The notes: generated by a model not told the origin, from the sequence alone. Shown: positions 18,690 through 27,741, counted from the stretch's first letter. The stretch is 64,000 bases of DNA from Bog-473 sp963738135 (GCA_963738135.1 CAVTVK010000001.1:620001-684000), one strand, 5' to 3'. Program-made: numbers and translations.

Positions 18690-19070
18690 CGCGTGCCCCC
18701 AGTTTTCTGACGCCCCGTCAGCTGTCCACCCTAACGCCCGTCGGCCTCCGATTCTGGTCCACGCAGGCGAAACGGTCCGGTCGATGCCGTCCTGCAACCA
18801 AGGACCGCTGTCGCGTCAGCCCCGTTGTTCACGACATGGAGGTGGCCGGCGTGAAACACCGACGGAGGTGGGCCTGAGTCTGTGCCGGGGTGCTCGGCCT
18901 GAGACTGTTCAGGAGGTGGCGAGCCCTGTCGCGCACCGGGCGACACCGTCGAATACCTCCACCGGAGCGTGGGCTCCTGAGCTCTCCCTGGTCGACCGGG
19001 GTTTCGGTCGGTCCTGCGCACCATTTGACCCCCTCCACGTGCGATCCTGTAAGCAGGAACACCCGGTACC
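18690..19070. other. 381-bp divergent intergenic region
   Basis: This stretch separates the minus-strand catabolic operon from the plus-strand membrane-protein gene. It holds the perfect palindrome at 18707-18721. I see no convincing coding sequence: readings through it lack good starts and family signatures. No clear sigma-70 promoter is visible. Confidence 0.5.
18707..18721. promoter_or_regulatory. Perfect palindrome CTGACG-CCC-CGTCAG, putative operator
   Basis: A perfect 6-bp inverted repeat with a 3-bp centre lies 17 bp upstream of the preferred SDR start. Its TGAC...GTCA arms look like a TetR-family operator of actinomycetes. The position fits repression of the six-gene operon that runs to 13052. 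No regulator gene is adjacent, so the cognate protein is unknown. Confidence 0.45.
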
Positions 19071-19080
19071 GTGCATGAGG

Positions 19081-19102
19081 GCCCAGCGGGTTCCGGCTGG
19101 GC
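19081..19102. terminator. 7-bp stem hairpin upstream of the membrane protein gene
   Basis: GCCCAGC, an 8-base loop, then GCTGGGC form a perfect stem. No T-run follows. It lies between two possible starts (19071 and 19164) of the next gene and is one reason I prefer the later start. It could be a leader structure or a weak terminator. Confidence 0.25.
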
Positions 19103-19163
19103 GGTGCGGGACGGTAGGTTGCCGAAGTTCAAGTACCGGGCGTGGGAGGTCGAAAAGACGGCC

Positions 19164-19802
19164 ATGGACGTGAAAGCCGACGAAGCAGGGCTCAGGCCTG
19201 ACCCGTCCGCTACGGCCATCGTCGAACGGCCGGTCACGGACAGTCAGGGACGGCTGTTCAACGACGCCTACCCGACCTACGCGGACACTGACAAGATCCC
19301 GGCTGTCAGCGGCAGTGTGGCGGGATCCGGGCCGGCTCGCTGGCTCCGGGTGCTGGTGGTCATCGTCGGACTGGCCGTGCTCGCTGCAGCCGCCGCGCTC
19401 GGACTGGTGAAGGCGGGCGTCATCGACAAGAGCGGATCTGGCAGTCCCAGCCCCGCGCACACGACCCATCACGCATCCGGTGGGACATCGGGTACGCCGC
19501 TCGTGACCCCGGTCTCGACCGGCAACGGCACCGGCACCTACCGGATCGATATCGCGGCTTATGCCGTGACCGTCACCACCTCGACCGGCCGTTCCTGGGT
19601 CAGCATCGGAGCAGCGGGACAGCGACCGGCGTTCGCGGGCATCCTGGCTCCGAACGCTTCCCAGAAGGAGGTCATGCTGGGGCCCTCCCAGGTGGATGTC
19701 GGCGCCGGTGGAACCAAGGTGGTCGTGACATCCGGCAAACGGACCTTCACGTTGACGCCCGTCTCGGCACCGTTCAGCTACTCGTTCCTGATCAAGTCGT
19801 AG
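19164..19802 (+). CDS. Single-pass membrane protein with DUF4115-like extracytoplasmic domain
   Basis: A protein of about 212 residues. A polar cytoplasmic N-terminus of roughly 55 residues is followed by one hydrophobic helix (LRVLVVIVGLAVLAAAAALG), a Ser/Thr/His-rich linker and a beta-rich C-terminal domain whose pattern (SWVSIGAAGQ, then GPSQVDVGAGG) resembles the RodZ-type DUF4115 domain. No helix-turn-helix is present, unlike RodZ. I chose the ATG at 19164; in-frame alternatives are GTG 19104 and ATG 19071, none with a well-spaced ribosome-binding site. It sits 47 bp before a cell-wall hydrolase, so a cell-envelope role is likely. Confidence 0.65.
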   Translation: MDVKADEAGLRPDPSATAIVERPVTDSQGRLFNDAYPTYADTDKIPAVSGSVAGSGPARWLRVLVVIVGLAVLAAAAALGLVKAGVIDKSGSGSPSPAHTTHHASGGTSGTPLVTPVSTGNGTGTYRIDIAAYAVTVTTSTGRSWVSIGAAGQRPAFAGILAPNASQKEVMLGPSQVDVGAGGTKVVVTSGKRTFTLTPVSAPFSYSFLIKS

Positions 19803-19849
19803 CAGCCCTCCCCGCCATCCGGCGAACCCGGACGTCGTGAAGCCCTGAG

Positions 19850-21241
19850 GTGTGGCTGCGCGACAACGCAACCGACGCCCAAATCCCCCGGCCATCCCCC
19901 GGTGCAGTCCTTCAGGAACTGCCGCAGCACGTCGAAGCCTCAGCGGTGCTCACCGACGACGCACCACCCGTCATCCGACGCGGCCGCGGCGCCCTGGTGG
20001 CGGCTGCCGCTCGCCATACTGTGGGCGCACTCGCCGTGGGCGCACTCGCTGTGGTCGCCCTGGGCATCGCGAGCGCTTCGGGAGCAGTCGCCTCGACGCC
20101 GAACGTCCAAAACGTCTCCTCCTCGACCGGCATCCCGACCGACACCTTCTGGTTGGCCGACGCACAAGGGGCGGTGTGGAACTTCGGCAACGCCGGCGCC
20201 TTCGGATCGGCGGCGGATCTGCCCCTCAACCATCCGATCATCGGCATCTCAGCGACCAAGGACCGGGGGGGCTATTGGCTCGTGGCCTCGGACGGCGGCA
20301 TCTTCTCGTACGGGGATGCGTCCTTCTACGGCTCGACCGGCGCCATTGCACTCAACAAGCCCATCGTGGGCCTCACGGCGACTCCCGACGGGAAGGGCTA
20401 CTGGATGGTGGCGTCCGACGGCGGCATCTTCAGTTACGGCGACGCCACGTTCTACGGATCGACCGGTTCGATCGCACTGAACAGACCGATTGTCGGCATG
20501 GCCGCGACGCCGGACGGCAAGGGCTACTGGTTGGTGGCGTCCGACGGCGGCATCTTCAGCTACGGCGACGCCGCGTTCTACGGATCGACCGGCTCCATCC
20601 ACCTGGTGCAACCCATCGTGAGCATGGCGGCGACCCCGGACGGGAAGGGCTACTGGATGGTGGCGTCCGACGGCGGCATCTTCAACTACGGCGACGCCGC
20701 GTTCCACGGCTCCGCCGCCGGGCAGTCGAGCCTCGATCCGGTCGAGCGCGTGGTCTCGACTGCCTCGGGTCAGGGCTATTGGGTGGAGGAGCAGAACGGC
20801 ACCGCCTTCCCGTTCGGCGATGCCACCGGCCCTCCGCCCACCGAAGCCCTGCTGTTCTCGCCGGCCACACCCGGTGACAGGGCCGTTCTCTTCGCCTTCG
20901 CGCAACTCGGCAAACCCTACATCTGGGGCGGCAACGGACCCGTCGGCTACGACTGCTCGGGGCTGGCCCTCACCTCGTGGGAGAGCGGCGCCGGCATCGG
21001 CTTCGCACGCGTGTCCGACGACCAGTACCACACCGCGGGCCAGCCGGTCGGGCTGAACGCGCTGTCGGCCGGCGACCTCGTGTTCTGGGGTACCAGCCAG
21101 ACCGACTGGACCACCGTGTACCACACGGCCATCTACGTGGGCGGCGACCAGATCGTCGAGGCGACGGGAGACCACGTGCAGCTGAACTCGCTCGGCCAGT
21201 GGGGCTCGAGCGACCTCATGCCCAACGGGCGCCGTCCGTAG
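19850..21241 (+). CDS. NlpC/P60 cell-wall hydrolase with GYWLVASDGG tandem repeats
   Basis: A 463-residue secreted or membrane-anchored protein. The N-terminus has a hydrophobic segment (TVGALAVGALAVVALGIASA). Residues about 98-330 hold tandem 42-residue repeats of the form GYWxVASDGGIFSYGDAxFYGS, probably beta-propeller blades. The C-terminus is an NlpC/P60 peptidase domain with the catalytic cysteine in YDCSGLAL and the histidine in VYHTAIYV, which cuts peptidoglycan stem peptides. The start is a GTG at 19850. The same repeat occurs in the gene at 59425-61743. I infer that the repeats bind a wall polymer and position the peptidase. Confidence 0.88.
   Translation: MWLRDNATDAQIPRPSPGAVLQELPQHVEASAVLTDDAPPVIRRGRGALVAAAARHTVGALAVGALAVVALGIASASGAVASTPNVQNVSSSTGIPTDTFWLADAQGAVWNFGNAGAFGSAADLPLNHPIIGISATKDRGGYWLVASDGGIFSYGDASFYGSTGAIALNKPIVGLTATPDGKGYWMVASDGGIFSYGDATFYGSTGSIALNRPIVGMAATPDGKGYWLVASDGGIFSYGDAAFYGSTGSIHLVQPIVSMAATPDGKGYWMVASDGGIFNYGDAAFHGSAAGQSSLDPVERVVSTASGQGYWVEEQNGTAFPFGDATGPPPTEALLFSPATPGDRAVLFAFAQLGKPYIWGGNGPVGYDCSGLALTSWESGAGIGFARVSDDQYHTAGQPVGLNALSAGDLVFWGTSQTDWTTVYHTAIYVGGDQIVEATGDHVQLNSLGQWGSSDLMPNGRRP
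20143..20833 (+). repeat. Tandem 126-bp coding repeats (42-residue blades)
   Basis: About five tandem units with a 126-bp period encode the GYWxVASDGGIFSYGDAxFYGS blades. The central units are nearly identical at nucleotide level, for example in the stretch coding for ASDGGIFSYGDA. The outer units are more diverged. High identity between units makes copy number prone to change by recombination or replication slippage. Confidence 0.85.
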
Positions 21242-21253
21242 CCAAAGCGGCCG

Positions 21254-21660
21254 TCAGGAACGCCGCGTCCGCCTGTCGGGCCGCTCCGGGTCGACGCCCC
21301 AACTCGACATCCACGTGGGCGTGATGCGGATGACCTCGCGACTCATGAAGGGCACCGGCGGGTCGACGTCTTCCAGTGCAACAGCGACGCCGCGGACCTC
21401 GAGCCCGCGCACCGTCCACGGGTCCTGCGAGACGAGATCACGACCACGACGGCGGCATGGCCATTGGCCTGCACATTGCGAAACTTGCGGGTGGCGCCCA
21501 TGGCGTGGCCGCCGATGACGATGTCACCGGTCTCCTCGTCGAGGAACGCGCCAACCGGGCTGTTCTGCGGCGCACCGCTCGCATCCACGGTCGCGAGGCG
21601 AGCCAGGGGCTGGCTCTTCAGGTACGCACGTTCGGCCTCGTCAGTGAGATGGTCACCCAT
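21254..21660 (-). CDS. PPOX-class F420-dependent oxidoreductase (frameshifted)
   Basis: A small split-barrel flavin/F420 enzyme of about 135 residues, resembling the PPOX F420 family of mycobacteria (MSMEG_5819-like). The N-terminal part has LARLATVDASGAPQNSPVG and ATRKFRNVQAN. Near 21447 the frame changes and the family continues in another frame with LVSQDPWTVRGLEVRG and REVIRITPTWMSSWG to the TGA at 21254. A single missing base would restore VVDDLVS, the usual family reading. Either a sequencing error or a recent mutation; motifs on both sides are intact. Confidence 0.75.
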
Positions 21661-21732
21661 CCATGGGAAAAGGTCGAGATCGGTTCGTGGCTGTGTGGCT
21701 TCGTTTGCGTGACAGCAACCAGCCGCGGCACC

Positions 21733-22944
21733 CTAAGGCTTGTCCCCTCCGGCGACGCGCCCTCGACGGATCTCGTCGATCTCCTCAGCCGAGTAGCCCA
21801 CTTCGGCGAGCACCTCCTCGGTGTGTTCACCGAGCTGCGGCGGCGGCCGGCGCGACGTCGGGCGGACTCCGCCGAGACTGAGCGGAGTTCCGACGACGCG
21901 TAGGTCGGGGATGTCGGGGTGTGGGAGGGGCACAAGCATCCCGAGAGCCGCGAGTTGGTCGTCCTCGACGAAATCGGCCACCGAGCGCACGGGCGTGCAC
22001 GGGACGGACCGGGACCGCAGCAGACGATGCCATTCCACCGCGGGCTTCTCGAGGAAGCGGGCTTGCAGGAGGTCGTGCAGGGCGTCCCGATTGGCCACCC
22101 GGTCGGCATTCTGGCGGTAGGACGGATCGGTAGGGAGACTCGGGAAGCCCAACGCGTCACAAAGCCGCGCGAACAGGTCGTCGTTCGCTGCCGTGACCAT
22201 GAGGTCGCCGTCGGATGTCGCGAAGACCTCGTAGGGCGCCAGGAACGGGGCTCCGCTCCCACGCCGTTGAGGCTCCTCCCCCGAGCCCAGGTAGCCGGCG
22301 ATGAGGTAGGACAACCACCAGGCAGCCGTCTCGTAGAGACTGACCTCGACGAGCCCGCCAAGGCCGGTCGCGGATCGCGTACGGAGCGCGGCCTGGATGC
22401 CGATCGATGCCCACAGGGCCGTACCGAGATCGATCGCGGCGATCGGGAGCCTTGCCGGCGGACCTTCGGGATATCCGGTCAGCGACATGATGCCGCTCTC
22501 GGCCTGGAGAATGGGGTCATACCCGGGCCAGTCGCGCTTCGGCCCCCGTGCGCCATACGCCGTGATGGAGCAGTAGATGAGGCCAGGATTGGCGTCGCGC
22601 AATGTCGGGTAGTCGAGTCCTCGCTTCTCCAGCGAACCGGGGCGAAAACTCGAGATGACGACGTCGGACTTCGCGGCGAGGCGCTGCATCGCCTCCTGGC
22701 CGGCCTCGCTGTCGAGGTCGACGACGATGCTGCGCTTGCCCCGGTTGCCGGCCAGGAACGTTGCGCTCTGTCCATTCCATTCGGGCGGACGCCACTGCCG
22801 GGTGTCGTCGCCCGAACCCGGCGCTTCGACTTTGATCACGTCGGCGCCGAGATCACCCAACAACATCGAGCAATACGGGCCAGCGAAATTTCGGGTCAGA
22901 TCGAGAACGGAGATCCGGGCGAGGGCGTCAGGGGGCGGAGGCAT
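21733..22944 (-). CDS. CoA-transferase family III (CaiB/BaiF-like)
   Basis: A 403-residue formyl-CoA transferase-like enzyme that moves CoA between carboxylic acids. The N-terminal LDLTRNFAGPYCSMLLGDLGADVIKVE, shortened here to its family core LGDLGADVIKVE, is classical, and AIDLGTALWA carries the catalytic aspartate. The C-terminal GEHTEEVLAEVGYS is also typical. It is downstream of the hydrolase and monooxygenase on the same strand (54 bp gap), which suggests activation of a breakdown product as its CoA thioester. Confidence 0.9.
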   Translation of the reverse strand: MPPPPDALARISVLDLTRNFAGPYCSMLLGDLGADVIKVEAPGSGDDTRQWRPPEWNGQSATFLAGNRGKRSIVVDLDSEAGQEAMQRLAAKSDVVISSFRPGSLEKRGLDYPTLRDANPGLIYCSITAYGARGPKRDWPGYDPILQAESGIMSLTGYPEGPPARLPIAAIDLGTALWASIGIQAALRTRSATGLGGLVEVSLYETAAWWLSYLIAGYLGSGEEPQRRGSGAPFLAPYEVFATSDGDLMVTAANDDLFARLCDALGFPSLPTDPSYRQNADRVANRDALHDLLQARFLEKPAVEWHRLLRSRSVPCTPVRSVADFVEDDQLAALGMLVPLPHPDIPDLRVVGTPLSLGGVRPTSRRPPPQLGEHTEEVLAEVGYSAEEIDEIRRGRVAGGDKP

Positions 22945-22998
22945 GGGAGATCAGAACCGAGCGTGCTCGTGCCACCGTACTGCGCACGTATCGACTGC

Positions 22999-23814
22999 TT
23001 ACGCCAGGTAATCGAGCAGGAGACGGTTCACCTCGTCGGCGGCTTCGACCTGCATCCAGTGGCCGGGCCCCTCAAGGCGGTGATAGCGCCACTCTGCCGT
23101 CACGAACTCGGACGAGCCGGTCATCTGCGCCTCCGTCAGCGCGAAGTCACCCGAGCTCCAGACACCGAGCGTCGGCACCGTGACGGGCGGAATCGCCGGA
23201 GGCGGCTCGACCAGGACGCGGGGGTGGACGTTGGCCCGGTACCAGTTGAGGCCCGGGGTGAGGGATCCGTTTGCCTCGAGTTCCGCAATGACGGCATCCG
23301 CGTCCGGGTGACGCCCCCATTCTCGGAAATTCGCCCACTCATTGGCTGAGAGCCATTGCTCGGCGATCCCCTCGAATTGGAACAAGAGCATGTACCACGA
23401 CTTCTCTCGTTGCTCCAGGCCAGCAGCACCAAAGGCGAGGGGATGACCAACCGACAGCGCGACGAGTCGGTCGACACGCTCGGGCGCCAGCGATGCCGCC
23501 GTCCAGGCCACCGCCGCCCCCCAGTCGTGCCCGGCGACCGCGGCCTTCTCCACCCCGACGTGATCGAGTATGGCCACCACGTCGGCCGCCAGCAGAACGA
23601 TGTTGTAGTCATCGACCTCTGTCGGCTTGTCGGATTGGCCGTAGCCGCGCTGGTCAGGGACGATCACTCGATAACCGGCATCCGACAGGGCGCTCACCTG
23701 CCTCGACCACAGCCGGCCCGAGTCGGGGAAGCCGTGCAGCAGTACCACGGGACGGCCATCGTCAGGCCCCGTGATCTCCACATTGAGGTTGACGCCCGAG
23801 CTGTCGACGCGCAT
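22999..23814 (-). CDS. Alpha/beta hydrolase (epoxide hydrolase-like)
   Basis: A 271-residue alpha/beta-hydrolase. The oxyanion motif HGFPDS, the nucleophile elbow GHDWGA with aspartate as nucleophile, and the catalytic histidine in GPGHWMQ match the epoxide-hydrolase/dehalogenase branch. PDQRGYGQSDKP is another family signature. It begins 19 bp after the FAD monooxygenase stop, so an epoxide or ester formed by that enzyme may be its substrate (inference). Confidence 0.9.
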   Translation of the reverse strand: MRVDSSGVNLNVEITGPDDGRPVVLLHGFPDSGRLWSRQVSALSDAGYRVIVPDQRGYGQSDKPTEVDDYNIVLLAADVVAILDHVGVEKAAVAGHDWGAAVAWTAASLAPERVDRLVALSVGHPLAFGAAGLEQREKSWYMLLFQFEGIAEQWLSANEWANFREWGRHPDADAVIAELEANGSLTPGLNWYRANVHPRVLVEPPPAIPPVTVPTLGVWSSGDFALTEAQMTGSSEFVTAEWRYHRLEGPGHWMQVEAADEVNRLLLDYLA

Positions 23815-23833
23815 GGTCCTGAATGACTCCTTG

Positions 23834-25240
23834 TCAGCCGCTCACGGCGGCGAGCAATTGCTCACGATCCGGTGCAAGACCCGGGCCGTCGGGGGCGATG
23901 GCGCCCTCACCCAGGATCCGCTCACGTAGGGCCGCGTCCGCCAGCACCACGTCGGGGCGACGGAGTGCCATGCCCATATCGAGCACGGCGCGGATGTTGT
24001 CGCCATCTTGGAGGGCGGCGTCCTCCAAGCGACGATTGAGGAGCCAGAACTCGTCGTCGGTTTCGTACGGACGGCCTGCCATCAACGATTCGATCTCCCG
24101 CAATCGATGACTGTCATAGGCCTTCGTGGCGCGGTACCAGGGTTCGACGGTGTCCCGGGTTTGTTCGTACCACCCGGTGGCGAACTCCCACGGCTCGTCG
24201 GCCTGCCGGAGGTGGTCGCGGAGCGCGAGCGCATGCAGGAGCCCGATCGTGGCCCCGCGGCCCAGCGAGGGGTTGGTACACGACCACGAATCGGCGACGG
24301 CGGCGACGCCCGTGGCCACCGGCTTGCCCCCGGGTGCGAAGTCCCGGATCCGGTCCTCGATCTTGGCCATCACGACCACGTTCTCCTCGAACGGCTCGGC
24401 GTCGATCCAGTGCGCCGTGAGCGGCAGCAGGCGATTGACCTTCTCCCACGTCTCGGGACGACGCAGTGCACGGAGGTCGGCATCCTTCGAGCTCGCGGTC
24501 AGCGTCACCGACCAGGTTCCGTTGTCGGCCGGCAGAGTCAGGATGCCGATGGTGCCCAGGTCCTGCTTGAGCGGACCCAACATAATGGGCATCTGCCCGT
24601 CGGCCGATCGGAAGTGCCGGCCGTAGTAGACGAATCCCGAGTCGTCCTGTTCCTCGACGATCGGGCGGGCGTCGACATCGGCGAGCCACCGTGGCAGCCC
24701 CGAGCGCCGGCCGGAGGCATCGATCACGAGGTCTGCCTCCATCTGCTCCCCCGACTCCAGTCGCACGCCCGTGATGTGCGGCACCCCCGGGCGGTCGGAG
24801 GAACCGGTGAGCAGCATCTTGACCGATGCCCCCCGCCTGATGGTGACGTTCGCTGTGTCCTCAGCGAGTCCTGCGGTCACGGCCTCCACGATCGGGCGCC
24901 GCCCGGTGATGACGTCGAACCGATCGTCGTCGGCCCGGGGCCCACCTTTCATTTCGTCGGGGATGTTGGCCAGGACGTTGTACGAGAGTGCTCCGGCCTC
25001 GGCGAGGCCGTCGCGCAGCAGCGGCAACTCGGACTCGATGATCTGGCGGAACCCACTGAGGAAGAAGTGGGCCAACCGAAATTGGTTCACTCCACGCCGC
25101 TCCCACGACTCGAAGGACTCGAGCGGATCGGGCGGCCCGTGAACGTCACGCTCGAGAACCGTCACCTCGTGCCCGTCGTTGGCCAACAGCATGGCGGTGC
25201 AGAGACCCATTATGCCGCCGCCCACTACCAGTGTCTTCAT
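23834..25240 (-). CDS. FAD-dependent monooxygenase/oxidoreductase
   Basis: A 468-residue flavoprotein. The FAD-binding fold VVGGGIMGLCTAMLLA follows the ATG at 25238-25240 directly; DLVIDASGRRSGLPRWL and GVAAVADSWSCTNPSLGRG match the second and third FAD motifs of aromatic hydroxylase-type enzymes. It is the first gene of a minus-strand set with an epoxide-hydrolase-like enzyme and a CoA transferase, suggesting oxidation, hydrolysis and CoA activation of one substrate. Confidence 0.85.
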   Translation of the reverse strand: MKTLVVGGGIMGLCTAMLLANDGHEVTVLERDVHGPPDPLESFESWERRGVNQFRLAHFFLSGFRQIIESELPLLRDGLAEAGALSYNVLANIPDEMKGGPRADDDRFDVITGRRPIVEAVTAGLAEDTANVTIRRGASVKMLLTGSSDRPGVPHITGVRLESGEQMEADLVIDASGRRSGLPRWLADVDARPIVEEQDDSGFVYYGRHFRSADGQMPIMLGPLKQDLGTIGILTLPADNGTWSVTLTASSKDADLRALRRPETWEKVNRLLPLTAHWIDAEPFEENVVVMAKIEDRIRDFAPGGKPVATGVAAVADSWSCTNPSLGRGATIGLLHALALRDHLRQADEPWEFATGWYEQTRDTVEPWYRATKAYDSHRLREIESLMAGRPYETDDEFWLLNRRLEDAALQDGDNIRAVLDMGMALRRPDVVLADAALRERILGEGAIAPDGPGLAPDREQLLAAVSG

Positions 25241-25521
25241 GGGAGCCCCCGTTCGGTGACGACCGTACACGCGACCACCGATCAGGGGCACGACGGGAGT
25301 CGGCGGAGAAGCCCGCGTGGGGCACGCTCGGTGCGCTCGCTGACGTCCAGCGGCCTTCGAATCCAGGTGACTGCCTGGGAAGGGGCTGGGGAAAGAACCC
25401 CCATAGCGGTCGCGCGTTGGGGTAACTTGCCAGACAACGCGCCGCCCTCCCCCGACCTCCAACGGGATCCGGGCAGGCGGCGCCTGCACACAGCCAAGAT
25501 CACAAGTCCTGAGGAGGACCA

Positions 25522-25929
25522 ATGCTTGCAGCTACGTACCAGTATCCGATTCTCGATTTCTTCTTGACGATGCTGTACTTCTTCCTCTTCATCATCTGGA
25601 TCTGGCTGTTGATCACGGTGTTCGTGGATATCTTCCGCAGCCACGACATGGGCGGCGTGGCCAAGACCCTGTGGGTGATCTTCGTCATCATCCTGCCGTT
25701 CCTCGGCGTGTTCGTGTACCTGATCGCTCGAGGCGGCAAGATGCACGAGCGGGCGGCCAAGGACGCTGCGACACAGCAGAAGGCATTCGACCAGTACGTA
25801 CGTCAGGCCGCCGGGACCTCGGGCGAAGACACGGCATCCCAGCTGTCCAAGCTGGCTGACCTCAAATCTCAGGGTGTCCTCACCGACGCCGAGTTCGAGG
25901 CGCAGAAAGCCAAGATCCTGGCGACCTGA
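25522..25929 (+). CDS. PLDc_N/SHOCT-domain small membrane protein
   Basis: A 135-residue protein with two transmembrane helices (FLTMLYFFLFIIWIWLLITV and a second at LWVIFVIILPFLGVFVYLI) in the arrangement of phospholipase D N-terminal (PLDc_N) proteins, then a C-terminal SHOCT motif with KLADLKSQGVLTDAEFEA. A perfect ribosome-binding site GAGGAGG lies just before the ATG. SHOCT domains are thought to mediate oligomerisation. There is no neighbour on the same strand close enough to form an operon. Confidence 0.85.
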   Translation: MLAATYQYPILDFFLTMLYFFLFIIWIWLLITVFVDIFRSHDMGGVAKTLWVIFVIILPFLGVFVYLIARGGKMHERAAKDAATQQKAFDQYVRQAAGTSGEDTASQLSKLADLKSQGVLTDAEFEAQKAKILAT

Positions 25930-26191
25930 GCAGTCGGCAGCGACGCTCGCCTGCTGGTTCTCCGCTCGGAGACTCGATCGACGTACGCGTCGGCGCATGC
26001 AATCGCGTCGACGACCCGTTTGACGACACCTCCCTTCTGAGCAGGGCAGCAAGCCCCTTTGGGCGCTGCTCCAACGTGAACCCGTGCAATCCAACGGCTG
26101 AGGCAGGCCGTAAGTCCAGTCGTGATCGACGGACAGTTGGCCCGTTCGCGAACATTTTTGTGACGTGGGCGGCCGACCGTCGATTGAGGGG

Positions 26192-26746
26192 ATGTGGCTG
26201 CAGGAGCATGCCGAACCGGTTGTCGACGTGGCGCAGCTCCGCGCCCGCGATGTCGACGCCTGGGAGACGCTGTTCGACAGGATGTACCCGAGGATGCTTG
26301 CCTACGCGCAACGTAGGGTCGATTCGGCCGATGACGCGCGCGACGCCGTCTCGGAGTCCTTCGCCCGAATGGTGCAGAGCCTCGATCGGCTTGATGCAAC
26401 CAAGGTGAGTCCGGAGGCGTGGTGCTTCGGAATCCTCCATCACGTCGTCGTCGACCAGCAGAGAAGCTCCTATCGCCGCAGGCGTCCGCTGCCGGTCGAA
26501 CCACCGGCACCTTCCTCGGAGCCGGTCGATGGATTGGTGCTCGGCGTTGATCACGAGGGAGTGCGCGCTGCCTTCGCTCGCCTCACCACGCGCGACCGCG
26601 ATCTCCTCGAGTTGCGGGTGGTCGCAGGACTGTCCGCTGACGAAGTGGCCGGCGTCCTGTCCATGAAGCCTGGCGCAGTCCGGATGGCGCAGGCCCGTGC
26701 TCTTGACCGGCTGCGGTCTCATTTCGAGACCGAGGTCGAACGATGA
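26192..26746 (+). CDS. RNA polymerase sigma factor, ECF-like
   Basis: A sigma-70 family factor of about 184 residues. Region 2 spans DAWETLFDRMYPRMLAYAQR and the region 2.4-like SPEAWCFGILHHVVVD; region 4 is the C-terminal helix-turn-helix with AGLSADEVAGVLSMKPGAVR. I prefer the ATG at 26192; a GTG at 26165 would add nine residues. The stop overlaps the next gene by 4 bp (ATGA). The neighbour is a single-pass membrane protein, the usual layout for a sigma factor and its regulator. Confidence 0.88.
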   Translation: MWLQEHAEPVVDVAQLRARDVDAWETLFDRMYPRMLAYAQRRVDSADDARDAVSESFARMVQSLDRLDATKVSPEAWCFGILHHVVVDQQRSSYRRRRPLPVEPPAPSSEPVDGLVLGVDHEGVRAAFARLTTRDRDLLELRVVAGLSADEVAGVLSMKPGAVRMAQARALDRLRSHFETEVER

Positions 26747-27741
26747 CGCGCCTCGACGACGCCGACCTCCTGGAGACGCTGGCTGCTGCCTTGGCGCCGC
26801 CACCGGTATCTCCTTCATCTGCCGACCGCGCGCAGCTCCGTAGGCTGCTCGCGGATGCGGAGCCCGAGGCGCCGATCATCCCCATGCGGACACGGCGCCG
26901 GAACCTCGCCTCCCGCGTACGTCATCCCGTGGCTGCGGCCGCCGTCGTGGTCGTCTTGGCGACGAGTAGTGCGGCAGCAGCGGCGGTCGGGACCGACACA
27001 TTGCCTGGCCCGTTGCGCACCGTGGCCGTGAGTCTCGGGCTTCCGGTCCCCTCGCCGGCCTTGAATACGGCGCGCGGCGCCATGGCGACGCTGGCGGCCG
27101 CCCTAGCATCCGGGGACGCAGATGCCATCGCACGGGACCTGACCGCGCTGCAGGCCTCCCTGTCCAAACTCGATCCGGCCGACTTCGCTTCCGTGAAGGA
27201 GGCAGCTGACCAGCTCGTGGACCGGGCCGAACTCGCCCTCCTGAGCGGGCCTGCGACATCGGGAGGGGATTCTGGGCGAGGTACCCAAGGCGGAGGCAGC
27301 CCGCCCGGCTCTGACGGGGGTACGCCGAGTGATGGACGGGGTGGGAGCGGCGACGGCACGTCGGGGGATTCGGGTACGTCCACGTCTGGCGATGACTTCA
27401 ACTCCGGCGACGGCGGTTCAGGTGGGGGGCCCGGACCCTCGGGCACCCAGAGCGGAGATACCTCGGGCTCCACTGCGGGCGGCGGCCCGGGACCCTCAGG
27501 GTCCGACGGAGGATCGTCAGGTTCGGGCGGTGGCACCCAGGGACCGTCGTCACCGCCGCTGGGGACTTCCGGCGCGACGAGTGATGGTGGTGGCACATCC
27601 GACGGCGGATCCAACAGCGGTTCCGAAGGAGGCGGTTCCCCTGTTGGGAGCAATTCCGTTGGAGGCGGATCGCCGTCAACCGGAACAGGCACCAGCGGTT
27701 CGGGGGGCGGTGACGGCGGCGGCGGCAGTGGCCCCGGGTGA
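26743..27741 (+). CDS. Membrane protein with long Gly/Ser-rich extracellular tail (DUF5667-like)
   Basis: A 332-residue protein coupled to the sigma factor by a 4-bp overlap. Residues 1-55 are cytoplasmic, one hydrophobic helix follows (VAAAAVVVVLATSSAAAAA), then a helical segment with ARGAMATLAAALASGDADAIA. From about residue 165 to the end the sequence is nearly all G, S, T, P and D. The position suggests the anti-sigma slot, but no zinc-binding HxxxCxxC motif is present, so any such role must be non-classical. Confidence 0.7.
   Translation: MTRLDDADLLETLAAALAPPPVSPSSADRAQLRRLLADAEPEAPIIPMRTRRRNLASRVRHPVAAAAVVVVLATSSAAAAAVGTDTLPGPLRTVAVSLGLPVPSPALNTARGAMATLAAALASGDADAIARDLTALQASLSKLDPADFASVKEAADQLVDRAELALLSGPATSGGDSGRGTQGGGSPPGSDGGTPSDGRGGSGDGTSGDSGTSTSGDDFNSGDGGSGGGPGPSGTQSGDTSGSTAGGGPGPSGSDGGSSGSGGGTQGPSSPPLGTSGATSDGGGTSDGGSNSGSEGGGSPVGSNSVGGGSPSTGTGTSGSGGGDGGGGSGPG

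Noticed and set aside
21919..23349. A 476-codon plus-strand frame across the CoA-transferase and hydrolase genes
   Set aside because: It spans two convincing minus-strand genes and their gap and shows no protein family features.
23834..25522. A longer start of the FAD monooxygenase at 25522
   Set aside because: The extra 94 residues lack similarity, and the ATG at 25240 precedes the FAD-binding strand directly.
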